The notes under the pieces are model-generated. The model was not told the origin of the DNA. It worked only from the letters and a program-made list of their open reading frames with translations, and made no database searches. Below are positions 27,234-36,925 of a stretch of 64,000 bases of DNA, in pieces. How positions within the stretch are numbered: position 1 is the stretch's first letter; every line of letters begins with the position of its first letter. The translations under genes and the position numbers were made by a program. Source of the stretch: Moritella sp. 5 (GTDB taxonomy: Bacteria > Pseudomonadota > Gammaproteobacteria > Enterobacterales > Moritellaceae); NCBI RefSeq assembly GCF_018219455.1, contig NZ_CP056122.1:3838065-3902064 (forward strand), written 5' to 3'.

Positions 27234-27914
27234 ATGTATATTCATTTAAATGGCTTTGACTTTGAATTTTCAAATCAAGTGATCGCATCTTTTATCAGCA
27301 GCACAGCTTATCAAAATCAATCTTCTGATATTGCAGGTATCCACCTTACTGATACTTATCAGCAAATGCTGCATGCAGGTATAAGTAAAGATGAACTAAT
27401 AAAAGCGATATTAAACTATCATATTAGCGCGCTACACGAAGAAGGTATTAGTGTTGAGGCGATCAAAAAATCAATGTATAACGATATTAATGTGAGCTTT
27501 CTTATTGATATAAAAAGCGATAATTTAGCCCGATTCGTGAATTTCAATGATAATAAGAAAGAAGATAGCGTGTGCATTAATATGCGTAACTTTAATCATC
27601 AGTTTACACTCACCTACTCTCAATTAATTCAACTTGAAGAGTCTTATCGTAATCAAACACAAGAACAAATATTGATACTTTTTTTAGAAACATTTAAAAC
27701 CATAATGGAAACAGAAGACTCGGCGTCACAACAATGCTATTACGCTATTCTTGTTAGCACAGGGTTACTGCTATTTTCCGAGCAGCTTAGTATTTTAGAT
27801 GCAATACAGTTTAGCGACATAGAGTTTGAACTTAATACCGATCGACTTTTATTGAATTTACCAGCAGGCTTAGAAACGTGTTTATTCGAACTGGAGTTTA
27901 ATACAGAAGATTAA
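27234..27914 (+). CDS. Hypothetical protein, 226 aa
   Basis: A soluble, acidic protein with no motif I recognise. It starts with AAGGAG seven bases before the ATG. The first half has short alternating segments and a basic helical portion (SVEAIKKSMYNDI). The second half has a long helix-rich stretch (LIQLEESYRNQTQEQILILFLETFKTIM) and ends in an acidic strand-like tail (FELEFNTED). No gene on either side suggests a partner. Confidence 0.7.
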   Translation: MYIHLNGFDFEFSNQVIASFISSTAYQNQSSDIAGIHLTDTYQQMLHAGISKDELIKAILNYHISALHEEGISVEAIKKSMYNDINVSFLIDIKSDNLARFVNFNDNKKEDSVCINMRNFNHQFTLTYSQLIQLEESYRNQTQEQILILFLETFKTIMETEDSASQQCYYAILVSTGLLLFSEQLSILDAIQFSDIEFELNTDRLLLNLPAGLETCLFELEFNTED

Positions 27915-28181
27915 TACTTTGCATTTAGTCTCCAAATTAATACCTATAAGTAACACTCGAAAGGAATACGCCGTCAACTTAAAAATAACAGACAATATGA
28001 AGATACATAAATTAATTAAAATTGATTTATGTATAACAAACTAATTTTAAAAATGTTTATGTCAACAGAATGAAAATAGTATTGTTTACCCCCATTTATC
28101 CTTAAAGTTATTACACATCAAGCCGAAACTTAGAGTAATCCGTAAAATCGGTAATGTTAATCAGCTAGGATGTCGTAGAAG

Positions 28182-30011
28182 ATGAAAATCAGAGATAAAT
28201 TATTAGGTCTTACTGGTATTTCGGTAAGTGCACTCTTATTGGTACTTGGAATGTCTTGGGTTGCCAATAAACAAGTTACGAATATTAACAATGCCGCAAC
28301 CGATGTAAAACAACTCGAAGTCACGCTATTAAATTTACGCCGCAATGAAAAAGATTTTTTACTGCGACGAGACACCAAATATCTCGACAAATTTAAAGCT
28401 AACTACGCATTATTTCAAACGAAATTAAGCGAACTAGAAAAAGAGCTTACATCACTTAATATTATAGTGCCAAGTGTTGCAACCTTACCTGCATCAATGC
28501 AAGATTATAATCTCAGTATGATTGCACTGGTCAATAATTACCAAGCCCTTGGCCTTACCCCTGAGCAAGGATTACTAAAGCGCCTCAATAATAGCTATAA
28601 ACGTTTACTGCAAACAGCAGATCGATATAACCGTAATCTTCTCATTACGACCGATCTTGCACAAACAGCAAAAATGTTCGCATTACTCGGAAATCATGAA
28701 TATTACCTAGAATATCAAGCTAAGTTTACACTTTATGATCAACAGCTTGCTCTTGATTTTGGTAGCAGCTATACCGATTTTCGCGCAACGATGGCTAAAA
28801 TCATAGAGCAATACAAAACGATAGGTGATACACCCGAAGTTGGATTACGCGGCGAAATGCGAGGGTATTCGCATCAAGTTGAACGCACTTTTAAAGATGT
28901 CAGCCAACAATTAAATGACGAGATAGCCAAGCAACAGCAACAAACTATAACGATCATTCTTGTGGCAGTATTAGCCGTGATAATAGCGCTCATTACACTG
29001 TCTTGGTTAATTAGTAACTCTATCCAACGCCGCATACAAAGCTTAAGTAGTTTGATGGCCACGATAGCGAAAAGTCATGACTTAACAGCAGTTGCAGATG
29101 AACAAGGCAATGATGAATTGTCACATATGGCAAGTAATTTTAATTACTTATTAACCAATCTCCGTGAACTCGTTAGCAACGTAAAAGAAGCTGTACATGA
29201 ACTAGGCTCGGCATCAAGTCAGTTACAGGGCCGTAGTGTGGATTCTGATACAGCAATTAGCCGCCAACAAGCCGAGACCGATGCAGTCGCAACCGCAATC
29301 ACCGAGATGAGTTCGACAATCAAAGAAATAGCAGGTAATACAGAGAGTGCCGCCAGCAATGCTGATAACAGTTACAATGGCGCTCAAGAAGGTTTATCAG
29401 AAGTGAGTGCAACAAAGAATCGTATACGTGTTTTATCTGATGACTTATCTAAAACCAGTAATGAAGTCGCAAATTTATCAACACTGTCCGACAATATTGG
29501 CTCAGTGCTTGATGTGATCCGCTCAATTGCAGAACAAACTAATCTACTTGCTCTAAATGCAGCAATTGAAGCGGCAAGAGCAGGCGACCAAGGCCGTGGT
29601 TTTGCGGTTGTGGCAGATGAAGTTCGCTCACTAGCCCTTCGAACACGTCAATCTACAGAAGAGATCACCAGCATTATTGCCACGTTACAAGAGCAAACGG
29701 GTCAGGTAGTTGTACATATTAGCCGCTGCCACGAACAAGGTGAATTAAGCGTCGAACAAGCTGACAGTGCAGAGTCGAAGATTGGCCAAATAATGTCTGA
29801 TATGCAACTCATCATGGATACCAGCACTCAGATTGCCACCGCCGTTGAGCAACAGACGGTCGTATCCGATGAAATTGGCCGTAACGTAACGTCAATACGA
29901 GATATTACCAGTCAAAATTCCCATATCGCCCATGAAAATGCACAAGCAGCCAGTGACATCGCTAATCAGGCTAAAACATTAGATCAATCCATTGCCCTGT
30001 ATACGGTGTAA
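28182..30011 (+). CDS. Methyl-accepting chemotaxis protein
   Basis: A 609-aa chemoreceptor. Layout: a first membrane helix at about 9-30, a periplasmic helical ligand domain to about 262, a second helix at about 263-285 ([21 protein letters not shown]), a HAMP domain, and a signalling domain. Its hairpin tip ([19 protein letters not shown], about residue 446 on) followed by [21 protein letters not shown] is the kinase/CheW contact region and is fully conserved. No C-terminal CheR/CheB-binding pentapeptide is visible. The periplasmic helical-bimodular-like domain carries an [10 protein letters not shown] motif. A strong terminator follows. Confidence 0.95.
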   Translation: MKIRDKLLGLTGISVSALLLVLGMSWVANKQVTNINNAATDVKQLEVTLLNLRRNEKDFLLRRDTKYLDKFKANYALFQTKLSELEKELTSLNIIVPSVATLPASMQDYNLSMIALVNNYQALGLTPEQGLLKRLNNSYKRLLQTADRYNRNLLITTDLAQTAKMFALLGNHEYYLEYQAKFTLYDQQLALDFGSSYTDFRATMAKIIEQYKTIGDTPEVGLRGEMRGYSHQVERTFKDVSQQLNDEIAKQQQQTITIILVAVLAVIIALITLSWLISNSIQRRIQSLSSLMATIAKSHDLTAVADEQGNDELSHMASNFNYLLTNLRELVSNVKEAVHELGSASSQLQGRSVDSDTAISRQQAETDAVATAITEMSSTIKEIAGNTESAASNADNSYNGAQEGLSEVSATKNRIRVLSDDLSKTSNEVANLSTLSDNIGSVLDVIRSIAEQTNLLALNAAIEAARAGDQGRGFAVVADEVRSLALRTRQSTEEITSIIATLQEQTGQVVVHISRCHEQGELSVEQADSAESKIGQIMSDMQLIMDTSTQIATAVEQQTVVSDEIGRNVTSIRDITSQNSHIAHENAQAASDIANQAKTLDQSIALYTV

Positions 30012-30032
30012 TTAAGAAGTATCCAGGTATAC

Positions 30033-30064
30033 AAAGACCGAAGTCATCGCTTCGGTCTTTTTTT
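30033..30064. terminator. Intrinsic terminator after the chemoreceptor
   Basis: AAAGACCGAAG / CTTCGGTCTTT arms with a 6-base loop and a run of seven T; usable rightward and weakly leftward for the thioesterase gene. Confidence 0.9.
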
Positions 30065-30088
30065 GCCCGCAAAGTATGACGTCGTTAT

Positions 30089-30628
30089 CTAGCTGTTTTC
30101 TTTTATGGCTTGCTGCATCGTCAGCCAACTTTCGACAATAGGGTGTAATTCTGTATTTCCCACATTCTTGATAACCGAACCGTTAAGTTCTGCATCAGCC
30201 ATTAACAATGATTGTGGTGTAACAGGTTTTCCTGATTTCAATGCAACTTCTTTGATTAAACCAATACCCACGAGCTTGTCGTTACAAAAGAACTGATGCT
30301 GATAATAGAAATATTTTTCATCACAACTTAAAATTTCAGTCGTCATAGTAAACGCTTGAAACGGACGAATTGGTTTTAGATAAATAAAATCTTGTGCTGC
30401 AATCATGCGTAAGCCATAACGCCCAGATAACGCGAGTCGAGAAGAGTGCCAGATACCAAAACGACCTAATTCCATAAAACTAAATACACGGTAATTAGGT
30501 AAATGGTCGCGCCAGCCGAGATCATGTAACCACACCCGAAAGCCGTCATTGCGTTTATTCACAAGCGCCACCGCATCCAGCTTGCGGGCACGAAAAATAA
30601 TAATCAACATTCTAAAAAATAAATTCAT
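30089..30628 (-). CDS. Acyl-CoA thioesterase-like protein (hot-dog fold, THEM6-like)
   Basis: A 179-aa protein beginning with a hydrophobic segment, then VWLHDLGWRDHLPNYRVFSFMELGRFG. A strand/helix alternation follows (AQDFIYLKPIRPFQAFTMTTEIL, YYQHQFFCNDKLVGIGLIKEV) that fits hot-dog thioesterases of the THEM6/Them4-like group. The substrate is unknown. Monocistronic, convergent to the chemoreceptor. Confidence 0.8.
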   Translation of the reverse strand: MNLFFRMLIIIFRARKLDAVALVNKRNDGFRVWLHDLGWRDHLPNYRVFSFMELGRFGIWHSSRLALSGRYGLRMIAAQDFIYLKPIRPFQAFTMTTEILSCDEKYFYYQHQFFCNDKLVGIGLIKEVALKSGKPVTPQSLLMADAELNGSVIKNVGNTELHPIVESWLTMQQAIKENS

Positions 30629-30791
30629 GTTACTCCCATGACTAAAAGAAATAGAAGTAACATTCTTACCTAAGTCTACAGAATGTAAAGGAAATGAAAC
30701 AAAAAAAGCACATTAACGTTAAAACTTATATACTAAGTATATTTTAGTCTGCATCGCGGTCGGTATACAGCGGTGAGATTTGGTTCTTATC

Positions 30792-31349
30792 TTAGTTTGT
30801 TGGTAAGGTATTATTACTTTCTAAAACTATTTTTTTCTTATTATTTTTTCGTTTCAAAATGTAAGGTGATAAGAACATATACATACCTGTTACCCATAAT
30901 ATGAATAAAATAAAGGCTGCAGGTAAAAACACCCATAATGGCATATGCTTATTAAAAAATGATCCTTCATGTAATTCTTGGATAATTCCAACACGGCGAT
31001 AAGCGACCTGTAAAATTTGGCCGCTGGTATTATCGATTTGAATTTCGATATTATTTTTAGCTCTTACTTTAACGATACCTTTAGATGGTTTGACATCCAA
31101 TTTACTTATATCTTTCCAGGTGTGTATGTCTGAGTTTGGTACCTGGGATGCAATATCAAATATTTGTTCAAAAGAGAGCTTAGGCTCTGTGCCAATTCCC
31201 TTCATCGTTGTAGGTTGTATCCAAGAAAATTCAGATCGGATGAGTAGCAAGATACCGCTAATTATAATAATTAACACTGGAATCGCAATTATTATCGACC
31301 CCCAATAATGTGTGTTTCGGTTAAGACGTTTCCAGTTAATATTTTTCAC
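30792..31349 (-). CDS. PepSY-associated transmembrane protein, Fur-linked
   Basis: A 185-aa protein with an N-terminal HYWGSIIIAIPVLIIIISGILLL helix, a periplasmic PepSY-type domain (SFEQIFDIASQVPN, ISKLDVKPSKGIVKVRAKN, NTSGQILQVAYRR) and a C-terminal helix (LWVFLPAAFILFILWVTGMYMF) with a basic tail. The same architecture is found in small partners of TonB receptors and iron-reductase-like PepSY proteins. A near-perfect Fur box sits about 60 bp before its start, so expression is likely iron-repressed. A role in siderophore or ferric-iron handling is inference. It is leftmost in its own unit. Confidence 0.83.
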   Translation of the reverse strand: MKNINWKRLNRNTHYWGSIIIAIPVLIIIISGILLLIRSEFSWIQPTTMKGIGTEPKLSFEQIFDIASQVPNSDIHTWKDISKLDVKPSKGIVKVRAKNNIEIQIDNTSGQILQVAYRRVGIIQELHEGSFFNKHMPLWVFLPAAFILFILWVTGMYMFLSPYILKRKNNKKKIVLESNNTLPTN

Positions 31350-31408
31350 GTAAATTTCCCCTCAGAATTGAGCTAGCTTTATTCGCGCTGCAAAAAAAGG
31401 AATTGTAA

Positions 31409-31423
31409 TGATAAGTATTATCA
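31409..31423 (-). promoter_or_regulatory. Fur box
   Basis: TGATAAG-T-ATTATCA differs from the 7-1-7 Fur consensus half-sites by one base and is nearly palindromic. It lies about 60 bp upstream of the PepSY gene start, in promoter position. Confidence 0.75.
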
Positions 31424-31677
31424 TTTTCAATGTTTACTTCTGACACTTTAATGTTTGCATGAAAGTCGAACATACAGAGGATAATACCAACCAAATGGAT
31501 TGTTGCGGCACTTTAATCTGGGTGGGTGAGGTTAATGCAGTATGTCAATAAACTATTGATTTATATAAAGCCCTTGATCTTCATTAAGTCACTAAGTCAA
31601 TGATAAATATAAACCTGCACAGGATTAATTGTACACTCCCCATACCAATAGCTATACCTAAGTACTCGTATTTAAAG

Positions 31678-31697
31678 TTATACCCTAAGAGGTATAA
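31678..31697. promoter_or_regulatory. Inverted repeat, candidate operator
   Basis: TTATACC, CTAAGA spacer, GGTATAA: perfect 7-bp arms about 78 bp before the GGDEF-EAL start. The protein that would bind is unknown; it could be chance in this AT-rich region. Confidence 0.3.
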
Positions 31698-31774
31698 TAA
31701 ATCAGTCAACGTGTTGCAATCAATATTCAAAACAGGCATATTTAAAAGTCGTCAACCATAATAGTCCACTAAAA

Positions 31775-34507
31775 ATGCAGCATTTTGAATTAAATAAACG
31801 GATTTATGTTTCGATTACACTCTATATTTTATCTATTATTAGCTTGGCATCTTATAGCTACCTCCGAGAAAAAAATCACATTTACACAGCCCTTGATTTA
31901 AAATTAAAAACGGCAGCCCTAACGATCTCCTCATTATTGCCAGCCAATTTTCATCAAAAAAAAATGGTCTATGATAAAAATTCAACGCAACTAAATAGCA
32001 TAAACAGAACTGTCTTATCCAATTACGCTAAAAATATAAATATATCCAACTTATATACGCTTATCCTGCGCGATAATCAGATCCTATTTACTTCAGCAAG
32101 CACCACGAATATTGATGACGATGGTTTTGATAGCAATGATATCGAATTCTTAACCGCTTACAATGATGCGGACGCCCAGCTCTATCATGTTTTTGCCGAA
32201 CAAAAACCCCACATAATTGAATACCAAGATAAATGGGGTAAATTTCGTAGTATTTTTATTCCCCTTTACACCACAGACGGGAGTGTTTATGTTGCAGCGG
32301 CTGACATCACTATCGATACTATTTCTTTTCAACTAAATCAACAGTTTAATAAGATAATGCTAATCTCTGCTCTTTTTCTTTTTTCTGTACTTTCTCTATT
32401 TTTTATACAGACCGTTAGCTATCGCCAACAAGTAAAAAAATTACGCTATAAGATCGCGCAAAGAACGGCTGAATTAGTACAAAGTGAAGCAAAGTTAAAC
32501 TCCATTTTTGAGCATTCTCCAGTAGGTATTTTTCATTACAATAAACAAGGAATCTTATTAAAAACCAATCGGCATTTTGAAGATATTATCGGGGCAAATA
32601 AAGATGGCTTGATTGGCTTCAACATGTTGAAAAAGCTCCAAAACGCCCCTCTTTCCATAGCAATAAAATCCTCATTGAAAGGACAAATAAGTACTTTCGA
32701 AGGCGAATATATTTCAATATCACACCGTAAAAAGTCTTACTTAGAAGTCGACTTAGTCCCGTTGTATTCAAGTACTGGTAAGATCGATGGTGGCGTAGGG
32801 GTTTGCGAAGATATCACCTTACAGCAACAAAACACGTCTAATTTACAAAAATTATCACGAGTCGTTGAGTGCAGTTTAGACGGTATCCTGATCACTAATA
32901 CCAACGGGATTATTGAATACGTCAACCCTCGATTTACACAAATCACAGGCTATTCATCCAAAGAGTCGGTCGGTGAGAAAGCTAATTTCTTCCGTTCTAT
33001 AGAAACCACCAATGCAACTTACAAGGCGCTCTGGAACCGTATTTCAAGTGGTAATGAATGGTCTGAGGAAGTTCACAATCAGCGTAAAAATGGTGAATTA
33101 TACTGGGCTAAAGTCACCATAATTCCAATGACTAATGCTAACGACGAAATAACCCATTTTATTGGTATTCAAGTAGATATTACCGAGTCTAGGATCATTG
33201 CTAAGCAAATAGCCTATCAAGCAAAACACGATATGCTAACAGGATTAATTAACCGTTATGAATTCGAACATCAATTAACCGATGCAGTTTGCAGCGCACA
33301 AGGCAGTCAACTTACCCACGTATTATTCTTTTTAGACTTAGACCAGTTTAAAATAATTAATGATACGTGTGGCCATGCTGCTGGTGACGAGTTATTACGC
33401 CAAGTAGCAGGATTAATCGACGACAACTTAAAACCAAACGATATATTAGCCCGACTAGGCGGCGACGAATTTGCCATATTAATGCGTAACTGCCAACTTA
33501 CTGAAGCGGTTTCCGCCGCAAATGAAATCTTAGAAAAAGTTAAAAGATTCCAATTCATATGGAAAAAAAGTTGTTTTAGTATCGGTGTCAGTATCGGTGT
33601 TGCAGAAATAAGCCGTAACTCAGGTAACACGAGCGAAGTACTTATTCATGCAGATTTAGCCTGTTACGCCGCTAAAGATTTAGGACGAAACCGGGTACAT
33701 ACTTATCACCATAATGATGAATTACTTACTACTCGTGACGGTGAGTTCCGCTGGGTAAACGAGATAAAAGAAGCGCTTAATGAAGACCGATTTGAACTCT
33801 ACGCTCAGCCTATCGTTGCATTATCCGATCCTGAACATAAACATGTTTTTGAAGTGCTACTACGTATGCAAGCTAAAGACGGTAAGATCATTGCGCCTGG
33901 CATATTTTTACCTATCGCAGAGCGCTATAACTTATCGCAACCAATTGATCGTTGGGTGTTTGATCACACATTAGATTGGATGCGAGAACATAGCCAACAA
34001 TTGGATATTTTTGACCATATTAGCATTAATTTATCAGGCACTTCACTCGGTGATGATGACTTATTGCAGCATATTATGTGGAGTATAACCCAAGCAGGTT
34101 TGACGCCTCAACAGTTCATGTTTGAAATTACCGAAACAGCCGCAATTAGTAACCTTACCAACGCGACAGTATTCATCAATACCTTAAGTGAGTTTGGCTG
34201 CCAATTCGCACTGGATGATTTTGGTAGTGGTTTATCTTCGTTTGCTTATCTAAAAAACCTACCAGTTAACACATTAAAGATTGATGGTATCTTTATTAAA
34301 GATATTTTAACCAATCCAATAGATGCTGCAATGGTAAAATCGATTAATGAAATAGGACATTTAATGAAGTTAAAAACTGTCGCGGAGTTTGTCGAAAACG
34401 ATGCTATAAAACAAAAAATTGAAGCTATTGGTATCGATTTCGCACAAGGCTACGGTATTGGAAAGCCACAACCTATTGATAATATGCTTTGCTTAAATCA
34501 ACAATAG
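31775..34507 (+). CDS. Membrane-anchored PAS-GGDEF-EAL protein (c-di-GMP turnover)
   Basis: A 910-aa protein. Order: membrane helix (about 9-28), a periplasmic sensor region to about 190, a second helix (LISALFLFSVLSLFFI), two PAS domains (about 235-470), GGDEF and EAL. GGDEF is intact at about 562-566. The inhibitory RxxD five residues upstream is KPND, so product feedback is probably weak. In the EAL domain the motif is EVL (Glu693). The other metal and catalytic residues (INLSG, FEITET, DDFGSG at 814, LKIDG, TVAEFVE, AQGYG) are all present, so hydrolysis of c-di-GMP is plausible. No partner gene is nearby. Confidence 0.94.
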   Translation: MQHFELNKRIYVSITLYILSIISLASYSYLREKNHIYTALDLKLKTAALTISSLLPANFHQKKMVYDKNSTQLNSINRTVLSNYAKNINISNLYTLILRDNQILFTSASTTNIDDDGFDSNDIEFLTAYNDADAQLYHVFAEQKPHIIEYQDKWGKFRSIFIPLYTTDGSVYVAAADITIDTISFQLNQQFNKIMLISALFLFSVLSLFFIQTVSYRQQVKKLRYKIAQRTAELVQSEAKLNSIFEHSPVGIFHYNKQGILLKTNRHFEDIIGANKDGLIGFNMLKKLQNAPLSIAIKSSLKGQISTFEGEYISISHRKKSYLEVDLVPLYSSTGKIDGGVGVCEDITLQQQNTSNLQKLSRVVECSLDGILITNTNGIIEYVNPRFTQITGYSSKESVGEKANFFRSIETTNATYKALWNRISSGNEWSEEVHNQRKNGELYWAKVTIIPMTNANDEITHFIGIQVDITESRIIAKQIAYQAKHDMLTGLINRYEFEHQLTDAVCSAQGSQLTHVLFFLDLDQFKIINDTCGHAAGDELLRQVAGLIDDNLKPNDILARLGGDEFAILMRNCQLTEAVSAANEILEKVKRFQFIWKKSCFSIGVSIGVAEISRNSGNTSEVLIHADLACYAAKDLGRNRVHTYHHNDELLTTRDGEFRWVNEIKEALNEDRFELYAQPIVALSDPEHKHVFEVLLRMQAKDGKIIAPGIFLPIAERYNLSQPIDRWVFDHTLDWMREHSQQLDIFDHISINLSGTSLGDDDLLQHIMWSITQAGLTPQQFMFEITETAAISNLTNATVFINTLSEFGCQFALDDFGSGLSSFAYLKNLPVNTLKIDGIFIKDILTNPIDAAMVKSINEIGHLMKLKTVAEFVENDAIKQKIEAIGIDFAQGYGIGKPQPIDNMLCLNQQ

Positions 34508-34570
34508 CGACTCAATTGTGGCAATTAACGCATCATAATGCTCAATTTTCCGTTATTACTCTCATTGGTA

Positions 34571-35176
34571 TTATTCAAAATATAAGCTAAACGACGCACC
34601 AATATTATCCCGATTGATTGCTTTACCGTTAGGTTTATCTTGAGTCCACACATAAGATAAACCTAACGCCATTGATTGATCGATAAAGTACTTAGCACCT
34701 AGGGTGTAAGACGTAGAATCAAGATAACCATATGTCACGTCTCTACCATTGAACGCGCGATTAACATTAAAGTCAGCTTCAAATTTAGGGCTAGAAGAAA
34801 GTTTTACACCCGCAATAACACTAGGGTAAAAATTTGAATCTTGCGACTGAGTGTCATTTTTCCATACCCTTATTGAACTTTGGATTAAATTCGCACCAGC
34901 ATAAAATTCTGTCATATGGCCGACATTTGTTGATGTCATTAAACCTGCACCAAGTATTTTCGCTTTGGCTTTTTCACCTGGATTTAGTGCAATATCATCT
35001 GTGTGATGATAAAAACCTGCCATATAAAAGCGTTCTGTAATAGCACGTTCAACATTTACAGCCCAATGCCCAGATCGATAACTTAGCTGCGCATTATTAT
35101 GGTCAAAAGGTTCTGCCATCAGTGTTGGCGCAACAATAAGTAACGGTATGCTTGCAAGCGTTGAAACTTTAAACAT
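34571..35176 (-). CDS. Small outer-membrane beta-barrel protein
   Basis: A 201-aa secreted protein: signal peptide ending ApTLMA, then eight or so alternating strands (LSYRSGHWAVNVERAI, YAGANLIQSSIRVW, FYPSVIAGVKL, YTLGAKYFIDQSMALGLSY) ending in SFSLYFE with aromatic residue before the last Glu. It resembles small OmpA/OmpW-like or lipid A-modifying barrels in size only. No function can be proposed. The start has a nearby ATG only. Confidence 0.75.
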   Translation of the reverse strand: MFKVSTLASIPLLIVAPTLMAEPFDHNNAQLSYRSGHWAVNVERAITERFYMAGFYHHTDDIALNPGEKAKAKILGAGLMTSTNVGHMTEFYAGANLIQSSIRVWKNDTQSQDSNFYPSVIAGVKLSSSPKFEADFNVNRAFNGRDVTYGYLDSTSYTLGAKYFIDQSMALGLSYVWTQDKPNGKAINRDNIGASFSLYFE

Positions 35177-35290
35177 GTATTTTCTTTCCTTATAAATAAA
35201 TTAAGCTTTAAATAGTAAATTTTAAATTGATGATTAAAAGCATATCGGCAACATTCCGTAAAATATAAACATTTGGTGCCTACAATCGAA

Positions 35291-35968
35291 TTAAGCGGCT
35301 AATAACAATGATTGCAACTGTATTAATGACGTCACTTGATAACTAGGCTTGATACCGTCCGGTAATACCGCATTCTCACGATTAAGCCAACAAGTATCAA
35401 AACCTGCATTCATCCCACCTAAAATGTCAGAATGCGGATTATCACCAACCATCAACACTTGCTCACGCTGTATGTCACCCATGTGGCTTAACGCATATTC
35501 AAATATACCGATATCGGGTTTAGCGATACCCACTTGCTCAGAGATGATAAGTGGTGCGAATACATCTTTTAAACCGGTTTTTTCTAAACGCACATGCTGT
35601 AGTTCTGTAAAGCCATTAGTAATAATACCCATATTTACTTTCCCAGTTAATGCCGAAATAAGCGCTTGAGCACCGGGTAGTAAACTGCATATGTCAGCCA
35701 TTGCAGTCATAAATGCACTGTTTAAAGTTTGGGTTGTCACCTCCAGTTTATCCGCCCATAATTGAAAGCGTTTATTTTGCAATTGTGTTGCCGTGATTCG
35801 ACCATCTTGGTAATCAACCCACAAAGGTAAATTAACTGTCTGATACTGACTAAAATCATCACGACTAAAATCAATACCAAAACGAGAAAACATCAGTTGC
35901 AACCCTTTAAATGCATCAAAATGGAATAAGGTTTCATCGGCATCAAACAAGATCCATTGGTACTTCAT
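35291..35968 (-). CDS. yjjG: Pyrimidine 5'-nucleotidase YjjG (HAD)
   Basis: A 225-aa HAD-superfamily phosphatase from the ATG at 35968 (GGAG upstream; the more distal TTG is not needed). HAD motif I is WILFDADETLFHF, with the nucleophilic first Asp and a second acidic residue that departs from the strict DxDxT. Motif II Thr is in GIITNGFT, the Lys is in GIAKPDIGIF, and motif IV is MVGDNPHSDI. The whole matches YjjG, which removes phosphate from dUMP, UMP and modified pyrimidine monophosphates. Monocistronic. Confidence 0.93.
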   Translation of the reverse strand: MKYQWILFDADETLFHFDAFKGLQLMFSRFGIDFSRDDFSQYQTVNLPLWVDYQDGRITATQLQNKRFQLWADKLEVTTQTLNSAFMTAMADICSLLPGAQALISALTGKVNMGIITNGFTELQHVRLEKTGLKDVFAPLIISEQVGIAKPDIGIFEYALSHMGDIQREQVLMVGDNPHSDILGGMNAGFDTCWLNRENAVLPDGIKPSYQVTSLIQLQSLLLAA

Positions 35969-36447
35969 GATATTTTTCTCCAACGGCTAACCGTTACAAT
36001 AAATTACATAGGTGGATTAAAAAATAAACAATCAGTAAAACATCATGTTATCTTAATCAGTATGAGGAGTATGATAGCTTAAAGTGTGATTTACCTACAC
36101 AATAAATAAAAAGAAGTAACAATAAACAAAAATAAACTTGCTACTAATAAAATCCGCTGTTACTATCAGCTCAGATTTATTTAATAACAATCCTCGAAAT
36201 AAAAATCAACGATTAAGCCTTACCTAGAAAATCTCCGTAAGCCAGATTAAAAAATCCAACATACAAAGCTAAATTATTGAACGACGAAATACAGCAAATG
36301 TTGCGTGCTGTAAACACTTCTTACTAAATCAACTATTTATAAATAATAAAAATAGTTAGATTTCAGAATATTATCGTTATACGGTAATGAAGCTTATTAC
36401 AAATTATGCGATAGCTTTAAGCTACGCCTTATATAGTGAGTTTTATT
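35969..36447. other. Intergenic region before the 55-aa ORF
   Basis: About 480 bp, very AT-rich. Two small stem-loop candidates are seen near its right end: a near-palindrome GTAATGAAGCTTATTAC (36383-36399) and TAGCTT-T-AAGCTA (36412-36424). An AT-rich inverted repeat of AACTATT lies at about 36331-36357. No ORF longer than the one at 36448 is seen. Confidence 0.35.
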
Positions 36448-36615
36448 ATGACTATTATTTTTAATGGTACACAGATCCAAATTAAACAACCGGTACACTC
36501 GATTTCAGTTCACAAAAACCGAGTAGCATTTACTGATTCACAAGGTGAGAAAACAGCTCAACTTGCAACAGTAACAGAACGCCGTAACTTTATTGATATG
36601 CTAGTAAACGTTTAA
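36448..36615 (+). CDS. Small hypothetical protein, 55 aa
   Basis: An ATG with GTGAG seven bases upstream opens a 55-codon frame ending TAA. It starts MTIIFNGTQIQIKQPVH and contains SISVHKNRVAFTDSQG and TERRNFIDMLVNV. The composition (mixed, with no low-complexity bias) and the start context suggest a real small protein. Pattern is beta-rich with a C-terminal helix. No family recognised. Confidence 0.6.
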   Translation: MTIIFNGTQIQIKQPVHSISVHKNRVAFTDSQGEKTAQLATVTERRNFIDMLVNV

Positions 36616-36842
36616 TTACATCAACTGACATTATCAACTTTAATTCCCGATATACTTAATATCGGGATGTTAACCCCTTCGCTACTCCCTTTATATACAC
36701 TTCATAGATTCTAAACAGCCCATACTCTAACTACCAAAGAAAAATCTATCATCACGTTATAACACCTACATGTATGACAGGCCTATCTATACCATTGATT
36801 GGTATTATCATTTAGCTGGGGACAATGGGGGATGAATTTTAG

Positions 36843-36873
36843 ACAAAAAAAAGTCAGGTTGTTAGCCTGACTT
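36843..36873 (-). terminator. Leftward intrinsic terminator without an annotated gene
   Basis: AAGTCAGG / CCTGACTT arms with a 7-base loop. On the minus strand the stem is followed by a run of eight T, while on the plus strand no T run follows. It is therefore a terminator for a minus-strand transcript coming from the repeat array on its right, where no minus-strand gene exists. Confidence 0.75.
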
Positions 36874-36890
36874 ACATATATTGGAAAAGA

Positions 36891-36900
36891 AGGTCGACTG
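36891..36900. repeat. Left arm of the perfect 10-bp inverted repeat flanking the array
   Basis: AGGTCGACTG. Its exact reverse complement is at 37736-37745, with the whole repeat array between. The flanking bases do not extend the match significantly. Confidence 0.8.
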
Positions 36901-36925
36901 AAATACTTACTTCTATCTTCGCAAT

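Larger units (their letters stand above)
31350..31774. other. Regulatory intergenic region between PepSY and GGDEF-EAL genes
   Basis: A 425-bp divergent region holding the Fur box near the left gene and a perfect 7-bp inverted repeat at 31678-31697 near the right gene. I see no ORF. Confidence 0.45.
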
